DNA from: Planctomycetota bacterium
GTDB lineage: Bacteria; Planctomycetota; UBA1135; UBA2386
Direction: 5' to 3'
DNA length: 64,000 bases
NCBI GenBank assembly: GCA_020849665.1
Contig: JADLFX010000013.1
Span: 24,072 to 88,071, forward strand
This document shows, piece by piece, positions 1 through 8,397 of the stretch (position 1 is the stretch's first letter; the number at the start of each line of letters is the position of its first letter). A program made the position numbers and the translations under genes. The notes under the pieces were generated by a model that was not told the DNA's origin, made no database searches, and saw nothing but the letters and a program-made list of their open reading frames with translations.

Positions 1-2
1 GC

Positions 3-1535
3 GTCTACGCGCTGTACCGCTACCAGCAGTACACGGACGTGCGCCTGGTGATGGCTCCCGAGCTCGCCGTGGGCTTCTACGGCGGCGATCCGGACAACTT
101 CACCTATCCGCGCTACAACCTCGACTTCTCGTTCTTCCGGGTCTACGCCGACGGCCAGCCGCTGCAGGGCAACCCGCACCTGCGCTGGGCCAGGAGCGGC
201 GTGCAGGAGGGCGACCTGGTGTTCGTGTCCGGACACCCCGGCGACACCGCGCGCCTGGAGACCGTCGCCCAGCTCGAGGCCTACCGCGACGTGATCTATC
301 CGATGGTGCTGCGCCGCCTGGACCGCTTCCGGGCCGCGCTGCGCGAGTATTCCGCCAAGGGCGAGGAACAGGGCCGGCAGATCCAGGACGAGGTGTTCGG
401 CCTGGAGAACTCGTTCAAGGCGCTCAGCGGCGAGCTCGACGCGCTGCGCGACTCGGTGATCATGAAGGCCAAGGCCGACCAGGAGGCCGCGTTCCTCGCC
501 ACCGAAGCAGGCACCAAGGTGAAGGACGCGTTCGGCCGGATCGCCGCCGGCCGCGAGCGCCTGCGCGCCGTGTACCCCACGCTGATCCACGCCAACCTGC
601 CCGGCAAGCTGGGCAGCCTCACCCAGGAGCTGCTGCAGTACCACGAGGTGCCGGCCGAGAACGAGGCGGCGCGCAAGACCGCCGAGCTGGCGCTGTTCTC
701 CACGGCGCCGATCCATCTCGAGATGGAGGAGGTGCAGCTCCGGGCCTGCTTCGCCGCGGCGCTGCAGGACCTCGGCAAGGACAACCCGCTGGTCCAGGCG
801 ATGCTGGCCGACCCGACCGCCGGCGAGGAGGAGAAGCTGCTGAGCCCCGAGGCCGCCGCGCGGGCGATCGTTGCCGGCACCAAGGTGCACGATCTGGAGA
901 CGCGCCAGAAGCTGGCCAAGGGCAGCATCGAGGACCTGATCGCGACCAAGGACCCGATGGTGAACCTGATCGTGCGCATCGAGCAGGCGGTGGCCCCTCT
1001 GCGCGGACAGCTGGCGCCGATCTTCGCCGCCGAGCGCAAGCTCGAGGGCGAGATCGCCGACGCCCGCTTCGCGGCGTACGGCGAGGACGTGTACCCCGAC
1101 GCCACGTTCACCCTGCGCCTGTCGTTCGGCGTGGTGAAGGGCTACGAGCTGGGCACCACGTTCGTGCCGTACAAGACCACCTTCGGCGGGCTCTTCGACC
1201 GCCACGACTCGTTCGACGGCAAGCCCCCCTACCACCTGCCGGAGCGGATGCTGCAGGCGCGCACGAAGATCGACCTGCGCACGCCTCTGAACTTCGTGTG
1301 CACCGCCGACATCATCGGCGGCAACTCCGGCAGCCCGGTGGTCAACCGCGCCAGCGAAGTGGTCGGCCTGATCTTCGACGGCAACATCCAGTCGCTCTCG
1401 GGCCGCTTCCAGTACGACGAGCGGATCGGCCGTTCGGTGGCCGTCGACGCCCGCGGCATCGTCGAGGCCCTGCGCAAGGTCTACGACGCCGGGGCGCTGG
1501 CCGACGAGCTCACCGGCCACGGCGGCACGCGCTGA
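3..1535 (+). CDS. S46 family serine peptidase (dipeptidyl-peptidase type), 5' end missing
   Basis: The reading frame is open from base 3, so the gene starts upstream of the window; the ATG at 51 and GTG at 39 are internal. The visible 510 or so residues match the C-terminal two thirds of S46 peptidases (DPP7/DPP11-like exopeptidases, normally about 700 residues and exported): YRYQQYTDVRLVMAPE near the visible start, then a long helical insert, then GGNSGSPV at about 1318-1341, which carries the nucleophile Ser. The His and Asp of the triad lie in the missing N-terminal part. The family removes dipeptides from peptides in the periplasm or at the surface. Stop is TGA at 1533. Nothing downstream is co-oriented except the tRNA, so it probably ends its transcription unit. 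Confidence 0.9.
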   Translation, partial: VYALYRYQQYTDVRLVMAPELAVGFYGGDPDNFTYPRYNLDFSFFRVYADGQPLQGNPHLRWARSGVQEGDLVFVSGHPGDTARLETVAQLEAYRDVIYPMVLRRLDRFRAALREYSAKGEEQGRQIQDEVFGLENSFKALSGELDALRDSVIMKAKADQEAAFLATEAGTKVKDAFGRIAAGRERLRAVYPTLIHANLPGKLGSLTQELLQYHEVPAENEAARKTAELALFSTAPIHLEMEEVQLRACFAAALQDLGKDNPLVQAMLADPTAGEEEKLLSPEAAARAIVAGTKVHDLETRQKLAKGSIEDLIATKDPMVNLIVRIEQAVAPLRGQLAPIFAAERKLEGEIADARFAAYGEDVYPDATFTLRLSFGVVKGYELGTTFVPYKTTFGGLFDRHDSFDGKPPYHLPERMLQARTKIDLRTPLNFVCTADIIGGNSGSPVVNRASEVVGLIFDGNIQSLSGRFQYDERIGRSVAVDARGIVEALRKVYDAGALADELTGHGGTR

Positions 1536-1644
1536 CCCGGGCCAGGGGTTCCCGCGCGTGGCCGGAGTACAGGCCCGGATGCGCGCGGGGGAGACGAAGG
1601 GTTCCTACCGGGGAGGCGCAGCCGTTGCGGCGCGCGGGATAAAT

Positions 1645-1768
1645 GGCTCCCCGGCTGGGACAGCTCAGAAGTATCGTCAGGAGGAAACTTCGAGTCAGGA
1701 GGGGAGGAAGGCCCAGCCGGGGAACCCACCTCGTCTCGTGCCACAGACCCATGCAGTCCGTGACGACC
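1645..1768 (+). repeat. Intergenic structured repeat, copy A
   Basis: This stretch matches the reverse complement of 2324-2448. Both begin with GGCTCCCCGGCTGGGA or a near copy, hold about 50 less conserved purine-rich bases, then an inverted GCCCAGCCGGGGAACCC arm, and end in a conserved tail containing ACCTCGTCTCGTGCC and GACCCATGCA. The arms can pair into a hairpin with a large loop. It sits between the S46 gene stop and tRNA-Met. No credible protein is encoded. The rest of 1536-1943 shows no gene. Confidence 0.75.
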
Positions 1769-1900
1769 GCCTCTAGGCGCCCCCGCCGAGAAAGTTTCAC
1801 GCTCGCGTGGCTTCCCGTTCCCAGGCGCGGAGCGAGCGCCATCCGAAGGGCCCGGTGGTCGCCCCGCCGGTGCGAGCGCGGGAATCCCGCCCCGCGCGGC

Positions 1901-1929
1901 TTGCCTTGGCTCCGGCCTTCTGGTGTATT
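1901..1929 (+). promoter_or_regulatory. Putative sigma70-type promoter of tRNA-Met
   Basis: TTGCCT at 1901-1906 and TGTATT at 1924-1929 are separated by 17 bases and lie 15 bases before the tRNA 5' end. Both boxes deviate from consensus, so this rests mainly on spacing and position. Confidence 0.4.
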
Positions 1930-1943
1930 CCCGCCCCCCGTGC

Positions 1944-2020
1944 GGCGGGATAGCTCAGCTGGTTAGAGCGAAGGCTTCATAAGCCTTAGGTCGCCGGTTC
2001 AAGTCCGGCTCCCGCTACCA
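1944..2020 (+). tRNA. tRNA-Met (anticodon CAT, elongator type)
   Basis: The cloverleaf is complete: acceptor GGCGGGA pairs with TCCCGCT (one G-U at the first pair), D arm GCTC/GAGC, anticodon loop TTCATAA, T arm GCCGG-TTCAAGT-CCGGC, discriminator A and an encoded CCA end. The paired G1 and overall body resemble elongator tRNA-Met rather than an initiator, which would carry an unpaired 1-72. A tRNA-Ile2 with lysidine at the wobble C cannot be fully excluded, but the acceptor stem fits Met better. Confidence 0.93.
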
Positions 2021-2323
2021 CCCGCGCCCCGGAACGAGGCCCCAGGCCGGTCCCGCCCGCGCCTGTCCAGATCCGCCGGCGGCGCGAGGCCGCCTTCCGC
2101 GAGGTGCCGGGCGCGCCCTCGGCCGGCGCGCCCGCTGCCCCGCCTGCCACCGCAGGGGAGCCATCCCGCAACGCCCTGGGGCACCCCGTGTTCGCGTCGG
2201 GGCCCCCGCGCACGGCCCTGCGCGGCGCACGGCCAGCCCGGGAGGTTCTCCTGCCGCGGCCCGAATCCGCAGGTCCCGGCGACCCGGCATGAAACTCGCT
2301 GGATCGCCGGGCATAGAAGACCG

Positions 2324-2448
2324 TGTCGTGGATTGCATGGGTCCACGGCACGAGACGAGGTGGGTTCCCGGCTGGGGCCCGACTTACTCCTCCCCGATCC
2401 TCCCGACTCCTTCCAGATTCCGATACACGGGGTCCCAGCCGGGGAACC
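2324..2448 (-). repeat. Intergenic structured repeat, copy B (inverted relative to copy A)
   Basis: Read on the minus strand this is the second copy of the element at 1645-1768: conserved arms, variable middle and the conserved tail CCACCTCGTCTCGTGCC. On the plus strand the arms at 2363-2377 and 2431-2448 can pair, and six T residues follow at 2449-2454, so this copy could also terminate transcription coming from tRNA-Met, although the loop of about 53 bases is long for an intrinsic terminator. It lies downstream of folE. The remaining parts of 2021-2521 contain no gene I can support. Confidence 0.75.
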
Positions 2449-2521
2449 TTTTTTCTCCCCTTCGTCCGCGCGGTGCGATGCCGCCCGCGCCAAGGCCTGC
2501 GAGACCCGGGAAGAGTCCGCG

Positions 2522-3088
2522 TCAGCGCTGCACGAGATCGAGGAACTCGGCCCGCGTGCCCTTGTCGCTGCGGAAGAGCCCGAGCAGGCAGGACGTGACG
2601 GTGGACGAGTTCTGCTTCTCCACCCCGCGCATCATCATGCACAGGTGCGCCGCCTGGACCACCACGCCCACGCCCTTGGGCTGCAGCGCCTCGTTCAGCG
2701 CGTAGGCGATCTGCTGGGTGAGACGCTCCTGGACCTGGAGGCGGCGGGCGAACGCGTCCACCACGCGGGCGATCTTCGACAGCCCCACGATCCTGCCGTT
2801 GGGGATGTAGGCCACATGGGCCTTGCCGAAGAACGGCGCGAGGTGGTGCTCGCACATCGAGTAGAGCTCGATGTCCCGCACCAGGACCATCTCGTCGGTG
2901 GCCTGCTCGAACATGGCGTCCCCGATGATCCGCTTCGGGTCCAGGCTGTAGCCCTGGGTGTAGAACCGGAACGCCTTCTCCACGCGTCGCGGCGTGTTGC
3001 CCAGGCCGTCGCGGTCCGGCTCTGGATCCAGCTCCCGCAGGATCTGGTACACCGCTTCCTGGAAGGGCGACTCGTGCTTCTTGCTCAT
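2522..3088 (-). CDS. folE: GTP cyclohydrolase I
   Basis: The 188-residue protein is full length for the type I enzyme, which turns GTP into 7,8-dihydroneopterin triphosphate, the first step towards folate and other pterins. Zinc ligands are visible as Cys79 and His82 in CEHH and Cys150 in the HLCMMMRGV block; the E-L-Y-S-M segment before CEHH and the QVQERLT block (residues 118-124) are family hallmarks. The gene starts with ATG at 3088 without a clear Shine-Dalgarno. It stands alone: the next minus-strand gene upstream (a permease) ends 91 bases away, and no other folate gene is in the window. The enzyme acts in the cytosol as a homodecamer. Confidence 0.96.
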   Translation of the reverse strand: MSKKHESPFQEAVYQILRELDPEPDRDGLGNTPRRVEKAFRFYTQGYSLDPKRIIGDAMFEQATDEMVLVRDIELYSMCEHHLAPFFGKAHVAYIPNGRIVGLSKIARVVDAFARRLQVQERLTQQIAYALNEALQPKGVGVVVQAAHLCMMMRGVEKQNSSTVTSCLLGLFRSDKGTRAEFLDLVQR

Positions 3089-3179
3089 CGGCGTGGGGCG
3101 GGCGGGCGGGACGGGCTCGGGCAGGAGCTATCGATACGACGCCTCGCGGGGCCGGAAAACCGCCGGCGCGACCCGGGCC

Positions 3180-4553
3180 TCACTTTTTCTCGCGGGAGCG
3201 GCGGAACCACCGGTAGGCCAGCGCGCCCAGGCCGCAGACCGCCAGGCCGACCAGGGACGGCCGCGGTGCCGTCCAGACCGCGCCCGCGGTGATCGCCACC
3301 CCGAACGCCGCGAAGAGGACCCCGAGGCCGCTGCCGTACCGCCAGAGGCCGCGGCCGGCTCCGGCACGCCGGCGCACGACCACCACGGCGGCGCCGGTGA
3401 GCGCGAAGAAGAGCCAGTCGACGAACACCACCCCGTCGAGCAGGAACCCCAGGGCCCCAAGCTCGTCGCCGCGGGCCAGCACGGCGGCACCCAGCACGAG
3501 CAGGATCCCCCACCCCCCCTGGACCAGGACCGCGAGCACGGGGGTGCCGAAGCGTGAGTGCAGCTCCCCGGCGCTCGCCAGGAAGAGCCCCCGGCGCGCC
3601 ATGGTGTGCAGCACGTAGGGTGGGGCCAGGCAGATCGTGTTGAGGATGCCGAGCGCGGACACCGACACCATGCCGGCCAGGAGCCGCGCCGCCATCTCGC
3701 CGTGCCCGTGCGGCGCGAGGGCCGCGCGAGCGGCGTCCGCGGCGATCGTGCGCGAGGTCGCGGCGCCGTGGTGGCCGAGCAGGCTCAGGAACGCCAGGTT
3801 CACCGTGAGGTAGGCCACCACCACCACCGCCACGCCGCCGAGGATGCCGAGCGGCACGTCGCGCCGCGGACGGCGCGCGGCGCCGGCCACGAACGAGCCC
3901 TGCTGCCACCCGCCGAACGAGAAGAGCACCGGCAGCATCGCGGCGGCCACGGCCTGCAGCCACGGACGCGGCGCGGGCACGGCGGCGGACGCCGGCAGCT
4001 GCGCACCGCCTGCGTACCAGGCCAGGCCGACCAGCGAGAACACCGCGAAGGTCTTCAGCAGCGTGAGCAGGTTCTGCACCGACTTGCCCAGGCGCAGTCC
4101 CAACGCGTTGATGAGGGTGAACGCCGCGATCGCGCCCACCGCCACCGCGAGCCGCGTCCCCGCGCCGAGGCGCGGATCGCCGTGCAGCACCACGTCCAGG
4201 TTCTCGGCGAGGATCCAGCCGATCACCCCCAGCGCCCCCGACTGAATCGCGAGCCAGTTGGCCCAGCCGTAGAGGAACGCCGGCATCGGACCGAACGCCT
4301 CGGCCAGGTAGAGGAACGTGCCGCCGTGCCCCGGCACCAGCCGCGCGAGATCGGCGAACACCAGGGCACCCACGATCGCCACCACGCCACCCAACGCCCA
4401 GGCCACGAGCACCTGGTCGACGCCGTCCACGGCGGCGGCGACCTTCGCCGGAGTGAAGAAGATCCCCACGCCGACGATCCCGCCCACGACCACGCAGCCG
4501 ATGTCGAAGGCCCCGAGGCGGACCGGCGCGGGGGAACCGGCGTCAGAAGTCAT
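3180..4553 (-). CDS. APC superfamily amino acid permease
   Basis: The 457-residue protein has about 12 hydrophobic segments and the N-terminal APC signature GGIVGVGIFFTPAKVA, followed by helices rich in Gly, Ala and Val. It most resembles the basic APC transporters that move amino acids or polyamines; the substrate cannot be read from the sequence. The start is ATG at 4553 (MTSDAGS), 10 bases inside the end of the NHL-repeat gene, so the two are translated from one message. Longer in-frame extensions upstream are the shadow of the NHL gene and lack membrane character. The C-terminus ends in a basic cytosolic tail (WFRRSREKK). Confidence 0.88.
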   Translation of the reverse strand: MTSDAGSPAPVRLGAFDIGCVVVGGIVGVGIFFTPAKVAAAVDGVDQVLVAWALGGVVAIVGALVFADLARLVPGHGGTFLYLAEAFGPMPAFLYGWANWLAIQSGALGVIGWILAENLDVVLHGDPRLGAGTRLAVAVGAIAAFTLINALGLRLGKSVQNLLTLLKTFAVFSLVGLAWYAGGAQLPASAAVPAPRPWLQAVAAAMLPVLFSFGGWQQGSFVAGAARRPRRDVPLGILGGVAVVVVAYLTVNLAFLSLLGHHGAATSRTIAADAARAALAPHGHGEMAARLLAGMVSVSALGILNTICLAPPYVLHTMARRGLFLASAGELHSRFGTPVLAVLVQGGWGILLVLGAAVLARGDELGALGFLLDGVVFVDWLFFALTGAAVVVVRRRAGAGRGLWRYGSGLGVLFAAFGVAITAGAVWTAPRPSLVGLAVCGLGALAYRWFRRSREKK

Positions 4554-5406
4554 GCAGGAACTCGGCGAGGTCGAACACCACGGTGGCGCAGTGCAGGTCG
4601 CGATGCAGACGTTGCACGCGCTCGCCGTCCCGGTCCAGCACGTAGAGGCTGCCTCGCGCGTCGCGGCACAGGGCCTGGGGCCGGTCGCACGCGGGCTCCG
4701 GCCCCGGCCACCCGAGCGGCCGCCCGTCCAGGCCGAAGAGCCGCAGCCCCGGCCGGTCGCCTGCGTCGGCCACCAGGATCCTGCCGTCGGAGAGCGGCTG
4801 CACCGCCACCGGGCGCGCCGCCTCCGCATCGCCGACGGCGACCCGGAACGAGCTGACGTAGCGGCCCTGGGTCGTGAACCGCTGCACCTCGCCGTGCAGG
4901 GTGTCGGCCACGAACACGCCCTCGGGCCCCGCCGCGATCCCGCGCGGCGCGCCGAAGCTGCGTTCCGGATCGCCGTGCGCCAGCAGCGCGCGCATCACCC
5001 GGCCGTCGCGATGGAAGCGTTGCACGCCGTGGCGCCAGCCCACCTCGCCGCAGGCCACGTGCACCACGTCGTCGAGGATCGCCACGCCGCTGGGCCGGTG
5101 CAGGACGCCGACGCGGTCGCGCAGCACGCCTCCGGGCACGGCCTGCACCGGCAGGCCCAGGTGGCCGAGCTCCTTGCCGAAGAGCGTGAAGCGGCGCACC
5201 ACGTGGTTGGCGGGGTCGGCCACGAAGATCGAGTGCTCGCCGTCCATGGCGATGCCGGCGGCCTCCGCGTAGCCTCCGCCGGGCCCGGTGTAGTCGAACC
5301 GCGAGACCGGCCGACGCTCTTCGAGGTCGACCAGGATCACCCTCCCACGCGCGTCCGAGCACGCCACGCAGAGCAGGTTGCCGGCCACGGCGCACCCACC
5401 GAACAT
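4543..5406 (-). CDS. NHL-repeat beta-propeller protein
   Basis: The protein of about 287 residues consists of recurring NHL-type blades, for example GIAMDGEHSIFVADPANHVVRRF, GIAAGPEGVFVADTLHGEVQRF and PLSDGRILVADAGDRPGLRLF, consistent with a six-bladed propeller used for binding or as a scaffold. There is no signal peptide from the chosen start. ATG at 5406 was chosen because the repeats begin soon after it; the upstream in-frame stretch has no family character. That ATG overlaps, on the other strand, the ATG of the lipoprotein at 5405, so both genes start in one CATG. The end overlaps the permease start by 11 bases, suggesting coupled expression. No enzymatic residues are visible and the ligand is unknown. 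Confidence 0.75.
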   Translation of the reverse strand: MFGGCAVAGNLLCVACSDARGRVILVDLEERRPVSRFDYTGPGGGYAEAAGIAMDGEHSIFVADPANHVVRRFTLFGKELGHLGLPVQAVPGGVLRDRVGVLHRPSGVAILDDVVHVACGEVGWRHGVQRFHRDGRVMRALLAHGDPERSFGAPRGIAAGPEGVFVADTLHGEVQRFTTQGRYVSSFRVAVGDAEAARPVAVQPLSDGRILVADAGDRPGLRLFGLDGRPLGWPGPEPACDRPQALCRDARGSLYVLDRDGERVQRLHRDLHCATVVFDLAEFLHDF

Positions 5407-5818
5407 GATCCGCACGATATCGCTCGCGCCCGCCTTCGCGGCGCTCCTGCTCGCCGCCTGCGGGACGCTTCCCAGCCGCAGCATGCCGCCGCACGAGGAG
5501 TGGGAGGTGGTGCTCGCGTACGCGGAGCACCGGCCCGACGGCCACGCGTTCCCTGCCTCGGGACCCGCGCTGACCATCCTGGAGCTCGTCGCCGTGCAGG
5601 GCGCTTGGCGGGAGCGCTTCGCGGACGGCAGGCGCTACCTGGTCGTCGATCCTGGCGCCGGCGCGCTCCAGGTGCGCTGCCGCTACCGGATCTACCCGGC
5701 GCACGGCGGCGCCGAGGACCCTCCGCCGCACGAGCCGGAGTCGCTCTTCCCCGGGGCGCGCCTGGTGCGCAGCCAGCGTCTGCGGCGCCGCGTTGCCGGC
5801 GGGCGGACCGCGCCGTAA
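5405..5818 (+). CDS. Small predicted lipoprotein of unknown function
   Basis: The 137-residue protein opens with a type II signal peptide, MIRTISLAPAFAALLLAAC, whose LLAAC lipobox would be lipidated at the Cys. The mature part is short, with a segment that looks like a small beta-rich domain (LVVDPGAGALQVRCRYRIY) and an Arg-rich tail. I recognise no family. It is the first gene of a plus-strand unit with a heme lipoprotein 12 bases downstream and a GalT-like gene after that. Its ATG shares a CATG with the divergent NHL-repeat gene, and no Shine-Dalgarno is visible. Confidence 0.6.
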   Translation: MIRTISLAPAFAALLLAACGTLPSRSMPPHEEWEVVLAYAEHRPDGHAFPASGPALTILELVAVQGAWRERFADGRRYLVVDPGAGALQVRCRYRIYPAHGGAEDPPPHEPESLFPGARLVRSQRLRRRVAGGRTAP

Positions 5819-5830
5819 GAGAACCCGGCC

Positions 5831-6283
5831 ATGCGCCTCCTCCTCCTGGCCTGTCTCGCCGCGTTCCTGCCGGCCGCCTGCAGCAGTGGTCGCGCCGATC
5901 CGGCCGCCGGCGGTTCCGGAGCCGCGCGGCACGCGTCGCTGGAGGAGGCGATGGAGGAGGTGATCCAGCCCGCATTCGAAGACGTGCTGCTCGCGCAGCT
6001 CAGGAGGACGGACGCCGAACTCGACCATCCCGCCATGGCCGCCGCCGCGCGCCGGGCAGGGGAAGCCCTGGCCCGGCTGCACGGACCCCTGGCGCTCGAC
6101 TGGGTGCCGGGCTTCGCCGAGCGCGCCCGTGCCGCCGAGGCCTGGATGGCGCAGGTGGCGGCGTTGGCCGACGCAAGGGCGGGCGCGCCCCTGCGCGAGC
6201 TGGTGCGCTCGGGCGAGCGCGAACACTGCGACGCCTGCCACAAGGCCCACGACGACGCCAAGAAGGTCCGGCGCAGGACATGA
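5831..6283 (+). CDS. Lipoprotein with a single c-type heme motif
   Basis: The 150-residue protein has a lipoprotein signal peptide ending LPAAC and, near its C-terminus, CDACHKAH, a CxxCH heme attachment motif. Between them is an alpha-helical stretch with Ala, Glu and Arg typical of a four-helix cytochrome c' type bundle, where the CxxCH sits in the last helix, as here. Such proteins bind heme covalently on the outer face of a membrane. It could be an electron carrier or gas sensor; the sequence does not decide. The stop overlaps the next start (ATGA at 6280), implying translational coupling with the GalT-like gene, a puzzling partner for a periplasmic heme protein. Confidence 0.75.
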   Translation: MRLLLLACLAAFLPAACSSGRADPAAGGSGAARHASLEEAMEEVIQPAFEDVLLAQLRRTDAELDHPAMAAAARRAGEALARLHGPLALDWVPGFAERARAAEAWMAQVAALADARAGAPLRELVRSGEREHCDACHKAHDDAKKVRRRT

Positions 6284-7188
6284 CCCCGCCGCGGCCGCGC
6301 ATCGAATTCGACCCGCTCACCGGCCGGCCCGTGCTGGTGGCGCCGCACCGGCGGCTGCGGCCGCAGGACACCCATGCACGCTCGCCCGGCACCTGCCCCT
6401 TCTGCCCCGGACAGGAGGCGGAGACTCCGCCGGAGGTCGACGCGATCCGCGCCCCGGACAGCCTTCCGGACCGGCCGGGCTGGCGGATGCGCGCGTTCGC
6501 CAACCTCTTCCCGGCCACCGACGCGCACGAGGTGGTCGCGGAGGGGCCGGAGCACCTCACCCAGCCGGCCGCGCTCGGTCAGGACGCGTGGCGCGAAGCC
6601 CTGGTCCTGCACGCGCGCCGGATCGCCGCACTCGAGGCGCGCCCGGACACCAGGATCGCCTTCTGGTTCAAGAACGTCGGCGCCGCCGCGGGCGCGTCGC
6701 TGGCCCACAACCACTCGCAGATCCTGGGCCTGCCGATGCTGCCGCCGCGCCTCGAGCTGATCGGCGCACGCGTCCGCGCCGCGCCGGCCTGTCCCTACTG
6801 CCAGGAGGTCGCGAGCGCGGCCGCGGACGGCCGCGTGATCTGGGAGGACCCACGCTTCGTCGTCCTGAGCCCGCGCACTCCCAAGCTGCCGTACGAGACC
6901 TGGCTGCTGCCCAAGGACCACGACGAGGACTTCCTCGCCGCGGCGTTCCAGCCCGAGCTGGGCGGCGCGGTGCACCGCCTCTACCTCGCGGTGCAGCGCG
7001 CGTTCGGCGAGCCGGCGTTCAACGTGTATCTGCACCGCCTGCCCGAGCGCGGCCTGCACTGGCACTACGAGCTGCAACCCCGCACCGGGCAGGTCGCCGG
7101 ACTGGAGCTGGGCGGCGACATGTACATCAACGCGGTGCTGGCCGCGGAGAGCGCCGAACGCCTGCGGCGCGCCCTGGCTGGCGGCTGA
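6280..7188 (+). CDS. Galactose-1-phosphate uridylyltransferase-like protein (GalT/HIT superfamily)
   Basis: The 302-residue cytosolic protein has the two half-domains of GalT. A zinc-type pair CPFC is at 39-42 and CPYC at 170-173. The active-site element is H142-N-H144-S-Q146, in which Asn replaces the Pro of the classical HPHxQ motif and His144 is the expected nucleophile. The second half carries LHWHYELQPR, matching the C-terminal HxHxE region. The family moves a nucleotidyl group between hexose phosphates and nucleotide sugars. No galE or galK is nearby, so it could be a relative with another sugar or an ADP-sugar role. It starts at the ATGA overlap with the heme lipoprotein. Confidence 0.85.
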   Translation: MTPPRPRIEFDPLTGRPVLVAPHRRLRPQDTHARSPGTCPFCPGQEAETPPEVDAIRAPDSLPDRPGWRMRAFANLFPATDAHEVVAEGPEHLTQPAALGQDAWREALVLHARRIAALEARPDTRIAFWFKNVGAAAGASLAHNHSQILGLPMLPPRLELIGARVRAAPACPYCQEVASAAADGRVIWEDPRFVVLSPRTPKLPYETWLLPKDHDEDFLAAAFQPELGGAVHRLYLAVQRAFGEPAFNVYLHRLPERGLHWHYELQPRTGQVAGLELGGDMYINAVLAAESAERLRRALAGG

Positions 7189-7191
7189 GGC

Positions 7192-8352
7192 TCAGCGCGT
7201 GCCGGTGGCCAGGACCTCCAGGGCCCGCTCCAGGAGCGGATCCGCGCCCGCGGCGAACGCCAGCGCGTCCCGTGCGGGCACGTCGGGCTCGACCCCCACG
7301 CCCTCGATCTCCCGGGTCCAGGTGCCGAGGCTGCTGGCGGGGTACATCAGCACGAAGCCCTGTCCCACGTCGGCAAACGACGCCGGCAGGACTGCACCGG
7401 CGGTGCGCTCCCCCACCAGCACGCCCAGGCGGCGCTTACGTACCTCGTAGGCGAACGCCTCCTTGGCGCTGCGCGTGCCTTGGTCCACGACCAGGGCCAC
7501 GGGGGCCTGCGGGAGCCCGGGATCCTCGAGCACGCGCAGCAGGGCCGCCACGGTGAAGGCGCTGCCGCCGCGGCCGCGGATGTCGAGGACCACGCCGTCC
7601 ACGCCGGCGAACGGGCCGCGCAGCGCGGCGCGCAGGAGCTCCGGCAGGCCGGTGGCGTGCATGAACCGGATGCGGAGCACGCCGATCCGGCGCCCGCCGC
7701 GTTCCTCGACGCGCTGGCTGGCGCGTGCCGCCTGCAGCCCCGAGTACGGCGCCGCGCGCACGAGCACTTCGTGGACCTCGCCCGGCCGCCGCTCGACGCG
7801 CAGGCGCACCTCCTGGCCCTCCGCGACCAGGATCCGATGCACGGGCGGATCGGGCAGCGCCGCGTCGTCGCAGCGCCAGTCGAGGAGCCGGCTCGTGCCG
7901 GGCGCGACGCCGTCCAGGGCCGCCAGACGGTCGCCCCGCAGCACTCCGGCCTGCGCGGCCGGCCCGCCCTCGACGACGTCGTGCACGAAGAAGCGGCCGC
8001 CGGCCGCCACCACCTCGCAGCCCAGGGTGGCGGTCGTGCGGTTGGCCAGCTCGTCCAGCAGGCCGCGCTGCGTGGTCCGCGAGTAGAGGGCGAGGTGGCT
8101 GGCCGGCACCTGGGCCAGGAACCCGTGCACGACGGCCGCCTCCTCGCGCAGGTCGCGCGCGGCCGACGCCTGCGGCCGGTACACGGCCACGAGGTCGGGC
8201 AGGCGCTCGCGCGCGAACGCGCGGTCGTGAAAGCGCCCGGCCAGGACCTCGGCGACGCGATCGAGGAGTTCGCCGCGCGCCTGGGCCCGCACTCCGGCCA
8301 GCGCCAGGACGCTCACGATGACGGTCCGGGACCAGTACGGCGGGGGTCGCAC
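7192..8352 (-). CDS. Secreted PDZ-S41 family peptidase
   Basis: The 386-residue protein begins with a GTG start and a signal peptide (VIVSVLALAGVRAQA). A PDZ domain covers about 105-170 (FVHDVVEGGPAAQAGVLRGDRL), and an S41 tail-specific-protease fold follows: GVVLDIRGRGGSAF, then DQGTRSAKEAFAYEV, where the Ser near residue 293 is in the nucleophile position, and LGVLVGERTAG after it. C-terminal processing peptidases of this family cleave or process exported proteins. The usual Lys of the Ser-Lys dyad is not certain in this divergent copy. It converges with galT (3 bases between stops) and seems to be transcribed alone. Confidence 0.8.
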   Translation of the reverse strand: MRPPPYWSRTVIVSVLALAGVRAQARGELLDRVAEVLAGRFHDRAFARERLPDLVAVYRPQASAARDLREEAAVVHGFLAQVPASHLALYSRTTQRGLLDELANRTTATLGCEVVAAGGRFFVHDVVEGGPAAQAGVLRGDRLAALDGVAPGTSRLLDWRCDDAALPDPPVHRILVAEGQEVRLRVERRPGEVHEVLVRAAPYSGLQAARASQRVEERGGRRIGVLRIRFMHATGLPELLRAALRGPFAGVDGVVLDIRGRGGSAFTVAALLRVLEDPGLPQAPVALVVDQGTRSAKEAFAYEVRKRRLGVLVGERTAGAVLPASFADVGQGFVLMYPASSLGTWTREIEGVGVEPDVPARDALAFAAGADPLLERALEVLATGTR

Positions 8353-8397
8353 GCGGCCATCCTAGCCCGCGGAGCCGGTCGCGCGCGGCGCCGGCGC

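Noticed and set aside
1536..2521. Possible CRISPR-like array from repeated CCCAGCCGGGGAACC words.
   Set aside because: Only four arms in two inverted elements, no regular spacers and no cas genes nearby.
1986..2855. A long minus-strand frame covering the tRNA-Met to folE gap.
   Set aside because: It runs over the repeat and the folE gene in another frame and encodes only Arg/Pro-rich sequence.
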